Numbered from the stretch's first letter, positions 24,577 to 31,984 are shown. The stretch is DNA of 44,900 bases from an uncultured Prevotella sp. (GCA_905236455.1 CAJOPT010000002.1:1-44900), one strand, 5' to 3'. Numbers and translations are program-made. The notes: generated by a model not told the origin, from the letters alone.

Positions 24577-25266
24577 ATGTCCGATGTGATCACATTGTCT
24601 AATGTGAATGCCAAAAGAGGCGAGAATAGTCCTCAAGACAGCGTGTGGCTTACCCCAGACGCCTTCCCCGAAGCAAAAAGCTCAAAGACAGGGGTGTCGG
24701 TGAGGTATGTAGAGTCTCCAGAGAAGAGATGGTATATCTTAAGGGCATCATACGGAAGGGAAAGCAAGGCATCCGACTATATCGTGGAAGACGGCACGTA
24801 TACGTATGTCGCAAAAAAGATGGTTGAGAAATATGTGCGTGGCAAGAAAAGGAAGTATCTCCAGACGCTAATTCCCAATTTGCTGTTTGTGTATACGACG
24901 AAGGAGAAGGCGGAAGAATATGTCAGCCATACTCCAGCCGTATCATATCTTTCCTACTATTACAATCACTTCACGGTAGACAGCGAGAGGAAAAACCCTC
25001 CATTGACAGTCTCGCCGGTAGAGATGAGAAGCTTTATTCTTGCGACATGCAGTATGAATAAGCATTTGTTGTTTGTGAAACCTTCCCAATGTCATTTCAA
25101 AAGTGGCGAGATGGTAAAGGTCGTCGAGGGAACTTTCGCAGGCGTTGAGGGATTGGTCGCGAGAGTCGCCGGTCAGCAGCGTGTGGTTGTAACCTTATCC
25201 CATATCGGTCTTGTGTCAACCGCATATATTCCCACAGCCTTCCTAAGGCGTTGCAGCTCAGAGTGA
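24577..25266 (+). CDS. UpxY-type NusG-like transcription antiterminator
   Basis: A 229-residue NusG paralogue. The NGN domain starts at RWYILRASYGRESKA (about residue 52) and continues through IPNLLFVYTTKEKAEEYV. The C-terminal KOW-like part is GEMVKVVEGTFAGVEGLV, near residue 180. Such specialised NusG proteins (UpxY in Bacteroides capsule loci, LoaP, RfaH) ride RNA polymerase and allow full transcription of long operons. The ATG at 24577 is chosen because the longer frame begins upstream of the promoter and leader hairpin. The gene stands in front of about 19 kb of co-directional pigment genes, which suggests that they are its target. Family call is firm; the target is inferred. Confidence 0.85.
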   Translation: MSDVITLSNVNAKRGENSPQDSVWLTPDAFPEAKSSKTGVSVRYVESPEKRWYILRASYGRESKASDYIVEDGTYTYVAKKMVEKYVRGKKRKYLQTLIPNLLFVYTTKEKAEEYVSHTPAVSYLSYYYNHFTVDSERKNPPLTVSPVEMRSFILATCSMNKHLLFVKPSQCHFKSGEMVKVVEGTFAGVEGLVARVAGQQRVVVTLSHIGLVSTAYIPTAFLRRCSSE

Positions 25267-25354
25267 GAAGTTTTCAGTTCCCGTTAAAGGGACGTGTTTG
25301 AAAATAGTGGAAAGTCATTTATATAAAGGTCAATTATAAATCACATAACATAAT

Positions 25355-26575
25355 ATGAGAAGAGTAGTAATAACGGGTATGGGCATCTGGTCGTGTCTTG
25401 GAAAGGATGTGGATGAGGTGCGCAAGTCTCTATATGAAGGCAAGTCAGGTATTGGAATAGATCAAGACCGTCTGGATTACGGTTTCCGCTCAGGGCTTAC
25501 CGGTATTGTTGAGCGCCCTAAGCTGAAGGGTGTGCTTGACCGTCGCACACGTGTCGGCTTGTCGGAAGAGGCAGAATATGCCTATATGGCAAGTAAGCAA
25601 GCCTTTGACATGGCAGTTATTGACGATCAATACCTCCAAAGCAATGAGGTTGGTTGTATTTTTGGCAACGACTCTTCGGCAAATGCCATTGTTGAGGCAG
25701 CCAAGATAATGGAGGAGAAGCATGACTCAGCCATGATAGGCTCCGGTTTGATATTCCAGGGCATGAACTCCACCGTCAATATGAACATGAGTACGATTTT
25801 CCATCTGCGTGGAGTTAATTTCTCTGTCAGTGCCGCATGTGCCAGTGGCAGCCATTCCATCGGTCTGGGCTATCTTCTCATAAAGCAAGGCTTGCAGGAT
25901 GTCATCCTTTGTGGCGGTGCACAGGAGGTGAACAAGTATTCCATGTCTTCATTTGACGCCCTTAACACATTCTCCATGCGAATGGATGAGCCGACAAAAG
26001 CCAGCCGTCCGTTCGACAGAGACAGGGACGGTCTGATTCCAAGCGGCGGAGCCGCAGCCCTTGTGCTTGAGGACTATGAGCATGCCGTTGCCCGCGGCGC
26101 GACGATTCTTGCCGAGGTCTGCGGATATGGCTTCTCCAGCAACGGTGGCGGCATCAGCCAGCCCAGCGACGAGGGCAGCTATATCGCCATGATGCGTGCC
26201 GTTAAAGACTCCGGAATGGCGTTAAAGGACATCGACTATATTAACGCGCATGCGACCTCTACCCATCAGGGTGACATGTATGAGGCTATTGCCATCAACA
26301 GGATTTTCAATGGGCAGCGCGCGCTGGTCAGCAGCACAAAGTCGATGACCGGTCATGAGTGCTGGATGGCAGGTGCCTCTGAGATAGTATACAGCATCCT
26401 TATGATGCAAGGCAGCTTTGTCGCTCCAAACATTAATTTTGAGAACCCGGATGAGTACTCCGAGCCATTGAACATCGCGACAAAGACCGTTGAGACAGAA
26501 GTCAACACAGTCTTAAGCAACTCCTTTGGCTTTGGTGGTACAAATTCCGCATTAATAATCACAAAAACAAATTAA
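25355..26575 (+). CDS. Beta-ketoacyl-ACP synthase (KAS I/II type)
   Basis: A 406-residue thiolase-fold ketosynthase that condenses malonyl-ACP with the growing acyl-ACP. The Cys-His-His triad is intact: Cys162 in SAACASGSHS, His299 in NAHATSTHQGD and His334 in MTGHECWM. The end SFGFGGTNSAL is typical. In aryl-polyene loci a ketosynthase usually pairs with a chain-length factor; no second KAS I/II-type subunit is visible here. The gene follows the antiterminator by 88 nt, with a small TCCC/GGGA hairpin between them, and is 2 nt before the next gene. Confidence 0.93.
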   Translation: MRRVVITGMGIWSCLGKDVDEVRKSLYEGKSGIGIDQDRLDYGFRSGLTGIVERPKLKGVLDRRTRVGLSEEAEYAYMASKQAFDMAVIDDQYLQSNEVGCIFGNDSSANAIVEAAKIMEEKHDSAMIGSGLIFQGMNSTVNMNMSTIFHLRGVNFSVSAACASGSHSIGLGYLLIKQGLQDVILCGGAQEVNKYSMSSFDALNTFSMRMDEPTKASRPFDRDRDGLIPSGGAAALVLEDYEHAVARGATILAEVCGYGFSSNGGGISQPSDEGSYIAMMRAVKDSGMALKDIDYINAHATSTHQGDMYEAIAINRIFNGQRALVSSTKSMTGHECWMAGASEIVYSILMMQGSFVAPNINFENPDEYSEPLNIATKTVETEVNTVLSNSFGFGGTNSALIITKTN

Positions 26576-26577
26576 CT

Positions 26578-27003
26578 ATGAAACGATTATCATTATTACT
26601 GCTGTTAGTAACTCTCCTGCTTATCCCTACATCGCTATCAGCACAGAGATCCCACAAGAGATCAGGGAAGTCACAACCTGCTTATATAGTAAGAACTATT
26701 CCAAGCAGATTGAACATCGAGGATAAAATCTTCGTTGAGAATGAGTCCTCACACAGACTGACGCGGGTGAGTGTGTACCTGGTGGACAGTCGCGGCAAGT
26801 ATCAGCCGCTGGGCAATGCGTATAACCTGAGAAGAAACAGGAAAGAAGAGATTCGCAGCTACAAGAACGACCGCCTGGCTTTCTTAAAGGGCAGGAAGAT
26901 TGCCGTCAGCGTAGTAGGTGAGAACGGAAGAGGCTCCTCCTTTTTCAATGTCAGGCTCGACGACCACAGACACGACTTGTACATAGAGGTCGTAGACCGG
27001 TAA
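26578..27003 (+). CDS. Exported protein of unknown function in the pigment locus
   Basis: A 141-residue protein with a signal peptide (RLSLLLLLVTLLLIPTSLSAQ). The mature region is basic and predicted to be mainly beta strand (RVSVYLVDSRGKYQPLGNAY and KIAVSVVGENGRGSSFFNVR), like a small immunoglobulin-like or carbohydrate-associated fold, but I recognise no named family. The start is 2 nt after the ketosynthase stop, so translation is probably coupled. A periplasmic or surface role linked with the product is inferred from position alone. Confidence 0.7.
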   Translation: MKRLSLLLLLVTLLLIPTSLSAQRSHKRSGKSQPAYIVRTIPSRLNIEDKIFVENESSHRLTRVSVYLVDSRGKYQPLGNAYNLRRNRKEEIRSYKNDRLAFLKGRKIAVSVVGENGRGSSFFNVRLDDHRHDLYIEVVDR

Positions 27004-27024
27004 CTTGTAACTCTTACCTCAAGC

Positions 27025-27906
27025 ATGAGCAGGCGACAGGAGGGGACGACATACGGCAACGTATGGATGTATAAGGTATTGATACAGATACTGAGACATG
27101 TCAACATCCGTATACTCTATGTCTTCATGGCTGTTTTCGTCATACCGTTTACCTTGCTGTTCAGCCCAGGTGCCCGTATCACCTTTCGTTATTTCCATAG
27201 AGTGAAGGGGCACGGACGGATTAAGTCACTGTGGTATACCTATCGCAACCATTGCATTTTCGGTGAGACAGTCATTGATAAGTTTGCCATGTACGCCGGA
27301 CATAAGTTCTCCGTTGATTATCGCGGGCTGGACGAGTATGAGGCAATGACGCGGCAACCGTATTCAATAATACAACTAAGTGCCCATATCGGCTGTAGTG
27401 AGATAGTAGGCTATTCGTACGACAATGCAAAGGCAAGCAATGTGCTTGTATATGGAAAAGAGAAAGAGGCGCTGATGAGATACCGTGAACAGGCATTCGG
27501 AAACAAGAATATAAAGATGATACCTGTTGGTGCTGATGCGCCGCACAGCGAGGAGATAATAAAGGCATTGGACAGGAACGAGATTATCTGTACCTTCGCC
27601 GACCGTGTGGTAAATGCCAAGAAAACGATCTCCTCTACCTTGCATGGCTGTCATATCGACCTGGCACGTGGTCCGTTCTCTTTAGCCGTGACGAGAGGAC
27701 TGAAAGTCATTATGACATGTGCGATGAAAGAGCGTAACGGATCATATACAGCTTACCTGATACCTTTGGAGTATGACAAGTCACTCAGCAAAAGACAGCA
27801 ATGCCAGCAGTTGGCTGACGCATATTCGGCTAATATGGAGCTTCTGTTAGGGAAATATCCTATGCAGTGGTTTAATTACTCAGATTTTTGGGAACGAAAA
27901 CAATAA
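27025..27906 (+). CDS. HtrB/LpxL-family acyltransferase of the pigment locus
   Basis: A 293-residue membrane-associated acyltransferase. One N-terminal membrane segment (IRILYVFMAVFVIPFTLLF) precedes the catalytic HX4E motif in LSAHIGCSEIVG. ICTFADRVV corresponds to the later substrate-binding block. The family transfers acyl chains from ACP to lipid acceptors; in aryl-polyene loci such proteins are thought to attach the polyene to its lipid or glycan carrier. It follows the exported protein by 21 nt and precedes the ACP gene by 30 nt. Acceptor identity is unknown. Confidence 0.85.
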   Translation: MSRRQEGTTYGNVWMYKVLIQILRHVNIRILYVFMAVFVIPFTLLFSPGARITFRYFHRVKGHGRIKSLWYTYRNHCIFGETVIDKFAMYAGHKFSVDYRGLDEYEAMTRQPYSIIQLSAHIGCSEIVGYSYDNAKASNVLVYGKEKEALMRYREQAFGNKNIKMIPVGADAPHSEEIIKALDRNEIICTFADRVVNAKKTISSTLHGCHIDLARGPFSLAVTRGLKVIMTCAMKERNGSYTAYLIPLEYDKSLSKRQQCQQLADAYSANMELLLGKYPMQWFNYSDFWERKQ

Positions 27907-27936
27907 TAACATAATTAATAATTAACTTGATTTATC

Positions 27937-28179
27937 ATGACACGTAAAGAAATTGAAGAGAAAGTAAATGCGTTTTTAGTAGAAGACCTGGAGATTGAAG
28001 AGGAAAATATCTACCCAGAATCCAGGCTGAAGGAAGATATGGGAATAGACAGTCTGGACTATGTGGATATCGTAGTTATTGTGGAAAAGAACTTTGGATA
28101 TAAGATTACCAATCCATCGGAGATGACTACGGTGAAAACCCTCAGCCAGTTCTACGACTATATAGAATCAAAGATATAA
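27937..28179 (+). CDS. Acyl carrier protein
   Basis: An 80-residue acidic four-helix carrier protein. The phosphopantetheine attachment site is Ser39 in MGIDSLDYVD. It probably holds the polyene intermediate for the neighbouring ketosynthase, reductase and dehydratases. It is distinct from a housekeeping AcpP in the surrounding sequence (YPESRLKEDMG, EKNFGYKITN). It is the only ACP seen in the window, although some related loci carry two. Confidence 0.93.
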   Translation: MTRKEIEEKVNAFLVEDLEIEEENIYPESRLKEDMGIDSLDYVDIVVIVEKNFGYKITNPSEMTTVKTLSQFYDYIESKI

Positions 28180-28202
28180 AAGAAGGTGACGTTATCGTTA
28201 AA

Positions 28203-28643
28203 ATGGATTTCAGAAACACACCTATAAACAACCTGATACCTCAGCGTCCACCCATGATGATGGTGGATAGGATGCTGAGTTGCGACGATGTCGATGCCGT
28301 AGCCGAGTTTACAGTCAGGGAAGACAATATCCTCCTTGAGGATAAGTGTTTGTCGGCTCCGGGGATTGTTGAAAACATGGCACAGTCATGTGCCGCGAGA
28401 ATGGGATGTGTTGACTTGTTACACGGTGAGCCGATAAAGTTAGGCTTTATAGGTGAGGTCCGTGATGCGGTCATCTTACGAAATCCTCAATGTGGCGAGA
28501 CCCTCCATACCTTTATTCATGTCATTGAGGACATGTTTAATGTGTTATTGGCAGAAGTGCGGGTTGACGTTGGCGACGAAACCATTGCGACAGCCCAGAT
28601 GAAGGTAGCTAAGACAGACGTTGTCGCAAACCTGACAGATTAG
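28203..28643 (+). CDS. Hotdog-fold dehydratase-like protein (ApeP/FabZ-like)
   Basis: A 146-residue single hotdog domain. The N-terminal LIPQRPPMMMVDRM corresponds to the LPHRxPxLLVDR start of FabZ/ApeP-like 3-hydroxyacyl-ACP dehydratases, and SAPGIVENMAQSCAA to the helix that carries the acidic catalytic residue. The histidine of LPHR is glutamine here, so catalysis may be altered or provided by its partner. ApeI and ApeP dehydratases work as a heterodimer in aryl-polyene synthesis; the second hotdog protein at 30793-31173 keeps the classic His motif and could be that partner. The gene lies 23 nt after the ACP. Confidence 0.85.
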   Translation: MDFRNTPINNLIPQRPPMMMVDRMLSCDDVDAVAEFTVREDNILLEDKCLSAPGIVENMAQSCAARMGCVDLLHGEPIKLGFIGEVRDAVILRNPQCGETLHTFIHVIEDMFNVLLAEVRVDVGDETIATAQMKVAKTDVVANLTD

Positions 28644-28644
28644 T

Positions 28645-29070
28645 ATGAGTACAAGACAGCTGCAGACGACGTTTTCCTTCAAGATACGTTTTAGCGAAAT
28701 CGATGCCATGCATGTGGTATGGCACGGTGCTTACGCCAAATATTTTGAAGACGCGCGTGAGGCGTTCGGGGCGGAATATGACTTAGGCTATGATGTGTTT
28801 GTTGACAATGGCTATTATGCGCCCATCGTCGACTTGTCATTCCAATACAGGAAGCCGCTCCGCTACGGTATGACACCGGTTATGACCATTACCTATTGTC
28901 CTACGGAGGCGGCGAAGATAGTATTTGACTATGCTATCCACGACAGCGATAGCGGTGAGCTGATGGCATACGGACGCTCCGTCCAGGTTTTCACAGATCT
29001 GGATAATAATCTGTCAATATTAACACCACCGTTTTATGAGCGTTGGAAGGAAAAACATTTAAGCTGGTGA
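28645..29070 (+). CDS. Acyl-CoA/ACP thioesterase, 4HBT hotdog family
   Basis: A 141-residue hotdog thioesterase. The 4-hydroxybenzoyl-CoA thioesterase signature is RFSEIDAMHVVWHGAYAKYF, with the usual Asp followed by an N-terminal hotdog helix. It may release acyl chains from the ACP or edit stalled intermediates. It starts 1 nt after the dehydratase stop, and its own stop overlaps the GTG of the next gene, consistent with tight coupling. Confidence 0.88.
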   Translation: MSTRQLQTTFSFKIRFSEIDAMHVVWHGAYAKYFEDAREAFGAEYDLGYDVFVDNGYYAPIVDLSFQYRKPLRYGMTPVMTITYCPTEAAKIVFDYAIHDSDSGELMAYGRSVQVFTDLDNNLSILTPPFYERWKEKHLSW

Positions 29071-29423
29071 TCCTAAAGCTTCTCCCACTCTCGTTGTTGC
29101 AGTGTACCCTTCTCTCCGGAGGTCAGGTGCTTATGAAGTTCGGTCTTACCAAGGCCGGCGACTTCTCCTGGTCATGGGATTATTTTCAAAGGTTGCTTTT
29201 CAACTGGCAGTTTATCTGTTGCGGCATCTGTTACGGCTTAGGCTCAATCTTGTGGATGTATATCATCAAAAACTTCCCTTTCAGCATGGCTTACCCTATG
29301 GTGAGCATAAGCTACGTAATGGGTATGTTTGCAGCTATATTGTTTTTTCATGAGCAGGTGCCGTTTATCAGATGGGTCGGCGTGTTCCTCATACTGACGG
29401 GCTGTACACTTATTGCGAAATAG
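29067..29423 (+). CDS. Small EamA/SMR-like membrane protein
   Basis: A protein of about 118 residues with four predicted membrane helices (LLPLSLLQCTLLSGGQVLMK, FNWQFICCGICYGLGSILWM, SMAYPMVSISYVMGMFAAIL, WVGVFLILTGCTLIA). This is the layout of SMR/EamA half-transporters such as the ArnE/ArnF undecaprenyl-phosphate-sugar flippases. I prefer the GTG at 29067, whose GTGA overlap with the thioesterase stop resembles other junctions here; a TTG at 29043 is the longer option. A function in flipping a lipid-linked intermediate is suggested by the adjacent GT2 and acyltransferases but is not demonstrated. Confidence 0.75.
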   Translation: MILKLLPLSLLQCTLLSGGQVLMKFGLTKAGDFSWSWDYFQRLLFNWQFICCGICYGLGSILWMYIIKNFPFSMAYPMVSISYVMGMFAAILFFHEQVPFIRWVGVFLILTGCTLIAK

Positions 29424-29427
29424 CAAG

Positions 29428-29556
29428 CGCTTCAAGCGCCCCTGCGGGGCTTGCGCTTCGCGATTAAACGCGAAGCTAAATGACAAATGACAAAAACAAA
29501 TGAAAATGAAAAAAACTTTATCCTTTATCCTTTATACATTATCATTTAGCGTAGCG
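29428..29556 (+). repeat. Composite inverted repeat spanning the lolA-like gene start
   Basis: It begins with a CAAGCGCTTCAAGCGCCCC...GGGGCTTGCGC stem and a perfect hairpin GCTTCGCG/CGCGAAGC (29455-29476). It then has the arm GCTAAATGACAAATGACAAA, repeated inverted as TTATACATTATCATTTAGC up to 29556. The next gene's ATG lies between the arms, so the repeat encodes its signal peptide. Related copies are at 30190-30268 and 37994-38060. Confidence 0.65.
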
Positions 29557-30162
29557 TTGACGTTAGCGACTCCCGCCTATGGTCAGGGAGTTAGCGTCAG
29601 TGCTAAGGAGCGTCAACAAGTGATGCAGAAGTTCAATGCTGCATCCTCATCATTGAAGTCAATGCAGTGTGACTTTGTCCAGACAAAGAAGATGAAACTC
29701 TTGAAGAACGAGATGCACTCAAAAGGCATTATGTATTTTGTCAGTCCAAATAAATTGCGTTGGCAGTACAATACACCATACAGCTACGTTTTCATTCTTA
29801 ACGGGAATGAGGTGCAGATCAAGTCAGAGACATCAACAAAAAAGATTGACACCCAACGCAACAAGATGTTCAGACAACTGTCGAGCGTCATCTTGCAAAG
29901 CATCACAGGCGGACACCTTAGGAACTCGTCAGACTTCACGATAGACATTCTCAAAACCAATAATGTCTATTCCGCAAGGCTCACTCCCAAGAAAAAGGAG
30001 CTGCAGAGACTTTATAATGCTATTGACATCACCTTCAACAAAAACCTCACTATGGTTAAAAGCGTGAGGATGGAGGAGAAGACTGGCGACATTACCACAG
30101 TGGAGATACTCAACGTAAAGACAAACACACCAATAAGTGAAACGTTATTTAAGGTTCATTAG
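29500..30162 (+). CDS. LolA-like outer-membrane lipid carrier protein
   Basis: A 220-residue periplasmic protein of the LolA fold. After the signal peptide, LKSMQCDFVQTKKMKLL, SKGIMYFVSPNKLRWQY and KNLTMVKSVRMEEKTGD follow the LolA strand pattern. LolA-like proteins are regular members of aryl-polyene loci, where they are thought to ferry the lipid-like product across the periplasm, working with an MMPL exporter such as the one at 39053. The signal-peptide codons (TLSFILYTLSFS) derive from the composite repeat that surrounds the start codon. Either ATG at 29500 or 29506 may initiate. It overlaps the next gene by 26 nt. Confidence 0.87.
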   Translation: MKMKKTLSFILYTLSFSVALTLATPAYGQGVSVSAKERQQVMQKFNAASSSLKSMQCDFVQTKKMKLLKNEMHSKGIMYFVSPNKLRWQYNTPYSYVFILNGNEVQIKSETSTKKIDTQRNKMFRQLSSVILQSITGGHLRNSSDFTIDILKTNNVYSARLTPKKKELQRLYNAIDITFNKNLTMVKSVRMEEKTGDITTVEILNVKTNTPISETLFKVH

Positions 30163-30796
30163 TTTACTGCTGCTGGTATTCCTGCCTTGCAGCGCTTCAA
30201 GCACCTCTGTGGGGCTAAATGACAAAACTTTACCCTTTAGCCATTATCCATTGTCATTTAGCGAAGCGTATGAGTCTGTGGCGACAGACCATAAGACATT
30301 GTTTTATAGACTTCCGCCGCAGACGGAAGTCTGCCGTCTGCGGCGGCAGACTTTTAGACAATGTTTTATCAGACTCTCGCCACGGACGGAAGTCTATGAG
30401 TATCGTCTGTCAGCACAGATCCGAGACAATGAGATAACAGGCATCTGTATCTTGAATGTCGACGCTGACAATATTATAGTTGGCACGATAGTAAACGAGT
30501 TTGGTGTAAAGGTCTTCGACTTCTCCTATGCAAACGGGAAAGTAAAGATATTCAATGTGATCCATCAGCTCGACAAATGGTTCATAAAGAAAATCCTAAG
30601 GAAAGACTTCCTTTTCTTTCTGTCCAATTTTCGCCAAGACGAACGTACTAATGCGATTAACGGTAATGCCAATGCGGAGCGCACCATTCTTGAAAAGAAA
30701 AGATCGATGAGACAGACAGCTGACGGCAAGATTATTGTTTGTAACAATAAATATAAAATAATGTATACCTTCACACCAATCAGCGACGCGCCATGA
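30137..30796 (+). CDS. Outer-membrane-associated protein of unknown function, enlarged by repeats
   Basis: A 219-residue exported protein starting at a GTG; the signal segment is RFISLLLLVFLPCSA, with a Cys that could be a non-canonical lipobox. Residues about 19-86 are repeat-derived: first a TAAATGACAA/TTGTCATTTA inverted repeat, then two palindromic mini-element units. Recognisable protein resumes at YEYRLSAQIRDNEITGICIL and runs through NEFGVKVFDFSYANGKVKIF, which resembles small lipoproteins found next to LolA-like genes in pigment loci. The second half is basic (KKILRKDFLFFLSNFRQDER). It overlaps the LolA-like gene by 26 nt and the following dehydratase by 4 nt. Function unknown. Confidence 0.75.
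   Translation: MKRYLRFISLLLLVFLPCSASSTSVGLNDKTLPFSHYPLSFSEAYESVATDHKTLFYRLPPQTEVCRLRRQTFRQCFIRLSPRTEVYEYRLSAQIRDNEITGICILNVDADNIIVGTIVNEFGVKVFDFSYANGKVKIFNVIHQLDKWFIKKILRKDFLFFLSNFRQDERTNAINGNANAERTILEKKRSMRQTADGKIIVCNNKYKIMYTFTPISDAP
30190..30268 (+). repeat. Composite inverted repeat, second copy, inside a gene
   Basis: CAGCGCTTCAAGCACCTCTG resembles the start of the 29428 copy. GCTAAATGACAA (30214-30225) is a perfect inverted match to TTGTCATTTAGC (30251-30262), followed by GAAGCG. A palindromic mini-element begins a few nt further on. Confidence 0.6.
30274..30394 (+). repeat. Palindromic mini-element pair, in frame in the exported-protein gene
   Basis: It begins with a shortened hairpin (30274-30289, GTCTG...CAGAC). 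The spacer CATAAGACATTGTTTTATA follows, then a perfect hairpin 30309-30331, which shares GTC with a second hairpin at 30329-30351. The second spacer is TTTTAGACAATGTTTTATCA, and the last hairpin 30372-30394 has two mismatches. The first spacer has AAG where the copy at 31857 has TAG in the same frame. Confidence 0.85.
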
Positions 30797-31173
30797 GACT
30801 ACTTGATGACTTTTTCTATATTATAAAAAATGACGTCCGCGACGGACGGACGTCGAAGGAGAGCGAGGTCGTTTGTGCGGTTAAGATGAAATCCGGACAC
30901 AGTATCTACCAGGCTCATTTTCCCAGTAATCCCATCACACCGGGAGTCTGTCTCGTACAGATGTCGACAGAAATACTTGAGAAAACCCTAAAGAGGCACC
31001 TCCGGCTAAAGACTGCCGTAAGGATTAAGTTCAGGAAACCCATCGTTCCATCTGTCGAGCCAGTCTTCACATTCCAGAAACTGACAGTGTCAGACCATCA
31101 GGTCAGCGTGAGTGTCGTCATACAGGACGAAGACACCCAGTATGCCAAAATGAGTCTCATATACGCCACATGA
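30793..31173 (+). CDS. FabZ/ApeI-like 3-hydroxyacyl-ACP dehydratase
   Basis: A 126-residue hotdog protein. The motif HSIYQAHFPSNPITPGVCLV contains the HFPxxPxxPG signature of FabA/FabZ-type dehydratases, including the catalytic His and the helix start. It probably dehydrates 3-hydroxyacyl-ACP during polyene extension, perhaps paired with the Gln-variant hotdog protein at 28203. It starts by ATGA overlap with the previous gene and ends by ATGA overlap with the GT2. Near its N-terminus the residues NDVRDGRTSK are encoded by a 23-nt perfect hairpin of the same geometry as the palindromic elements. Confidence 0.88.
   Translation: MRLLDDFFYIIKNDVRDGRTSKESEVVCAVKMKSGHSIYQAHFPSNPITPGVCLVQMSTEILEKTLKRHLRLKTAVRIKFRKPIVPSVEPVFTFQKLTVSDHQVSVSVVIQDEDTQYAKMSLIYAT
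30832..30854 (+). repeat. Solo 23-nt hairpin of mini-element geometry
   Basis: GACGTCCG (30832-30839), a 7-nt loop, and CGGACGTC (30847-30854) form a perfect 8-bp hairpin of 23 nt, the same shape as one half of the palindromic elements. No spacer or second hairpin is present. It may be a remnant half-element within the dehydratase gene. Confidence 0.45.
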
Positions 31174-31886
31174 AGACATGTGTACTGATACCAACATATA
31201 ACAACGAAGGTACGATACTCCAGGTTGTGAGAGACGTCCGGCAGTATGTCAAGGATATTATCATTGTCAATGACGGCAGCACGGACAACACCGGTGACTT
31301 GCTCGCATCTCTCACCTCCCAACCATCAGTGACGGTTGTATCATACAAGAAAAACAGGGGTAAGGGATATGCCCTTGTCAAAGGATTCCGTACGGCAATG
31401 AGCAAAGGCTTCACCCATGTCATCACCATTGATGCCGACGGGCAGCATTTTGCCTCCGACATACCAGCATTGCTGTCGACCATGCGAGATAACCCCGAGG
31501 GAATAATTGTCGGCAACCGTAATCTCAACGAAAAGAATATGCCGCGCGGAAACACCTTTGCAAATAAATTCTCAAACTTCTGGTTCCGCCTTCAGACAGG
31601 TATAAACCTGCCAGATACACAAAGCGGCTTCCGCCTGTATTCTCTTTCCTCCATAAAAGGGTTAGGGCTCATCACGTCGCGATACGAGGCAGAGTTAGAG
31701 CTGCTGGTGTTTGCCGCATGGTCTGGAGCGAGGATCACCTCTGTGCCGGTAAGGGTGTATTATCCTCCGGCAGAAGAGCGGGTAAGTCATTTCAGACCGT
31801 TCTATGACTTCGCCCGCATCAGTGTCCTTAACGTCTTCCTTTGTATAGGAGCCTTGGTCTGTCGTCCGTGGCGACAGACCCATTAG
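31170..31886 (+). CDS. Glycosyltransferase family 2, C-terminus altered by element insertion
   Basis: A 238-residue GT-A enzyme resembling polyprenyl-phosphate glycosyltransferases. CVLIPTYNNEGTI is the N-terminal strand, VNDGSTDNT the nucleotide-binding motif and TIDADGQH the DxD motif. QSGFRLYS and a hydrophobic tail (ISVLNVFLCIGALV) follow. GT2 genes of this type are usual in aryl-polyene loci. The last eight residues (CRPWRQTH) and the stop come from a palindromic element pair inserted at 31857. Removing 125 nt restores ALVYGYPMKVVNYVIRTIKP and a stop overlapping the next start, so the ancestral protein had about 247 residues. The enzyme is likely still active. Confidence 0.85.
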   Translation: MKTCVLIPTYNNEGTILQVVRDVRQYVKDIIIVNDGSTDNTGDLLASLTSQPSVTVVSYKKNRGKGYALVKGFRTAMSKGFTHVITIDADGQHFASDIPALLSTMRDNPEGIIVGNRNLNEKNMPRGNTFANKFSNFWFRLQTGINLPDTQSGFRLYSLSSIKGLGLITSRYEAELELLVFAAWSGARITSVPVRVYYPPAEERVSHFRPFYDFARISVLNVFLCIGALVCRPWRQTH

Positions 31887-31984
31887 ACATTGTTTTATAG
31901 ACTTCCGCCGCAGACGGAAGTCTGCCGCCACAGACGGCAGACTCTTAGACATTGTTTTATAGACTTCCGCCGCAGACGGAAGTC
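31857..31984 (+). repeat. Palindromic mini-element pair disrupting the GT2 3' end
   Basis: Four perfect hairpins are at 31857-31879, 31900-31922, 31920-31942 (sharing GTC with the second) and 31962-31984. The spacers are 20 nt (31880-31899, CCATTAGACATTGTTTTATA) and 19 nt (31943-31961). GTCT occurs at both edges (31857-31860 and 31982-31985), giving a net insertion of 125 nt. The first spacer supplies the present GT2 stop codon TAG. Confidence 0.88.
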
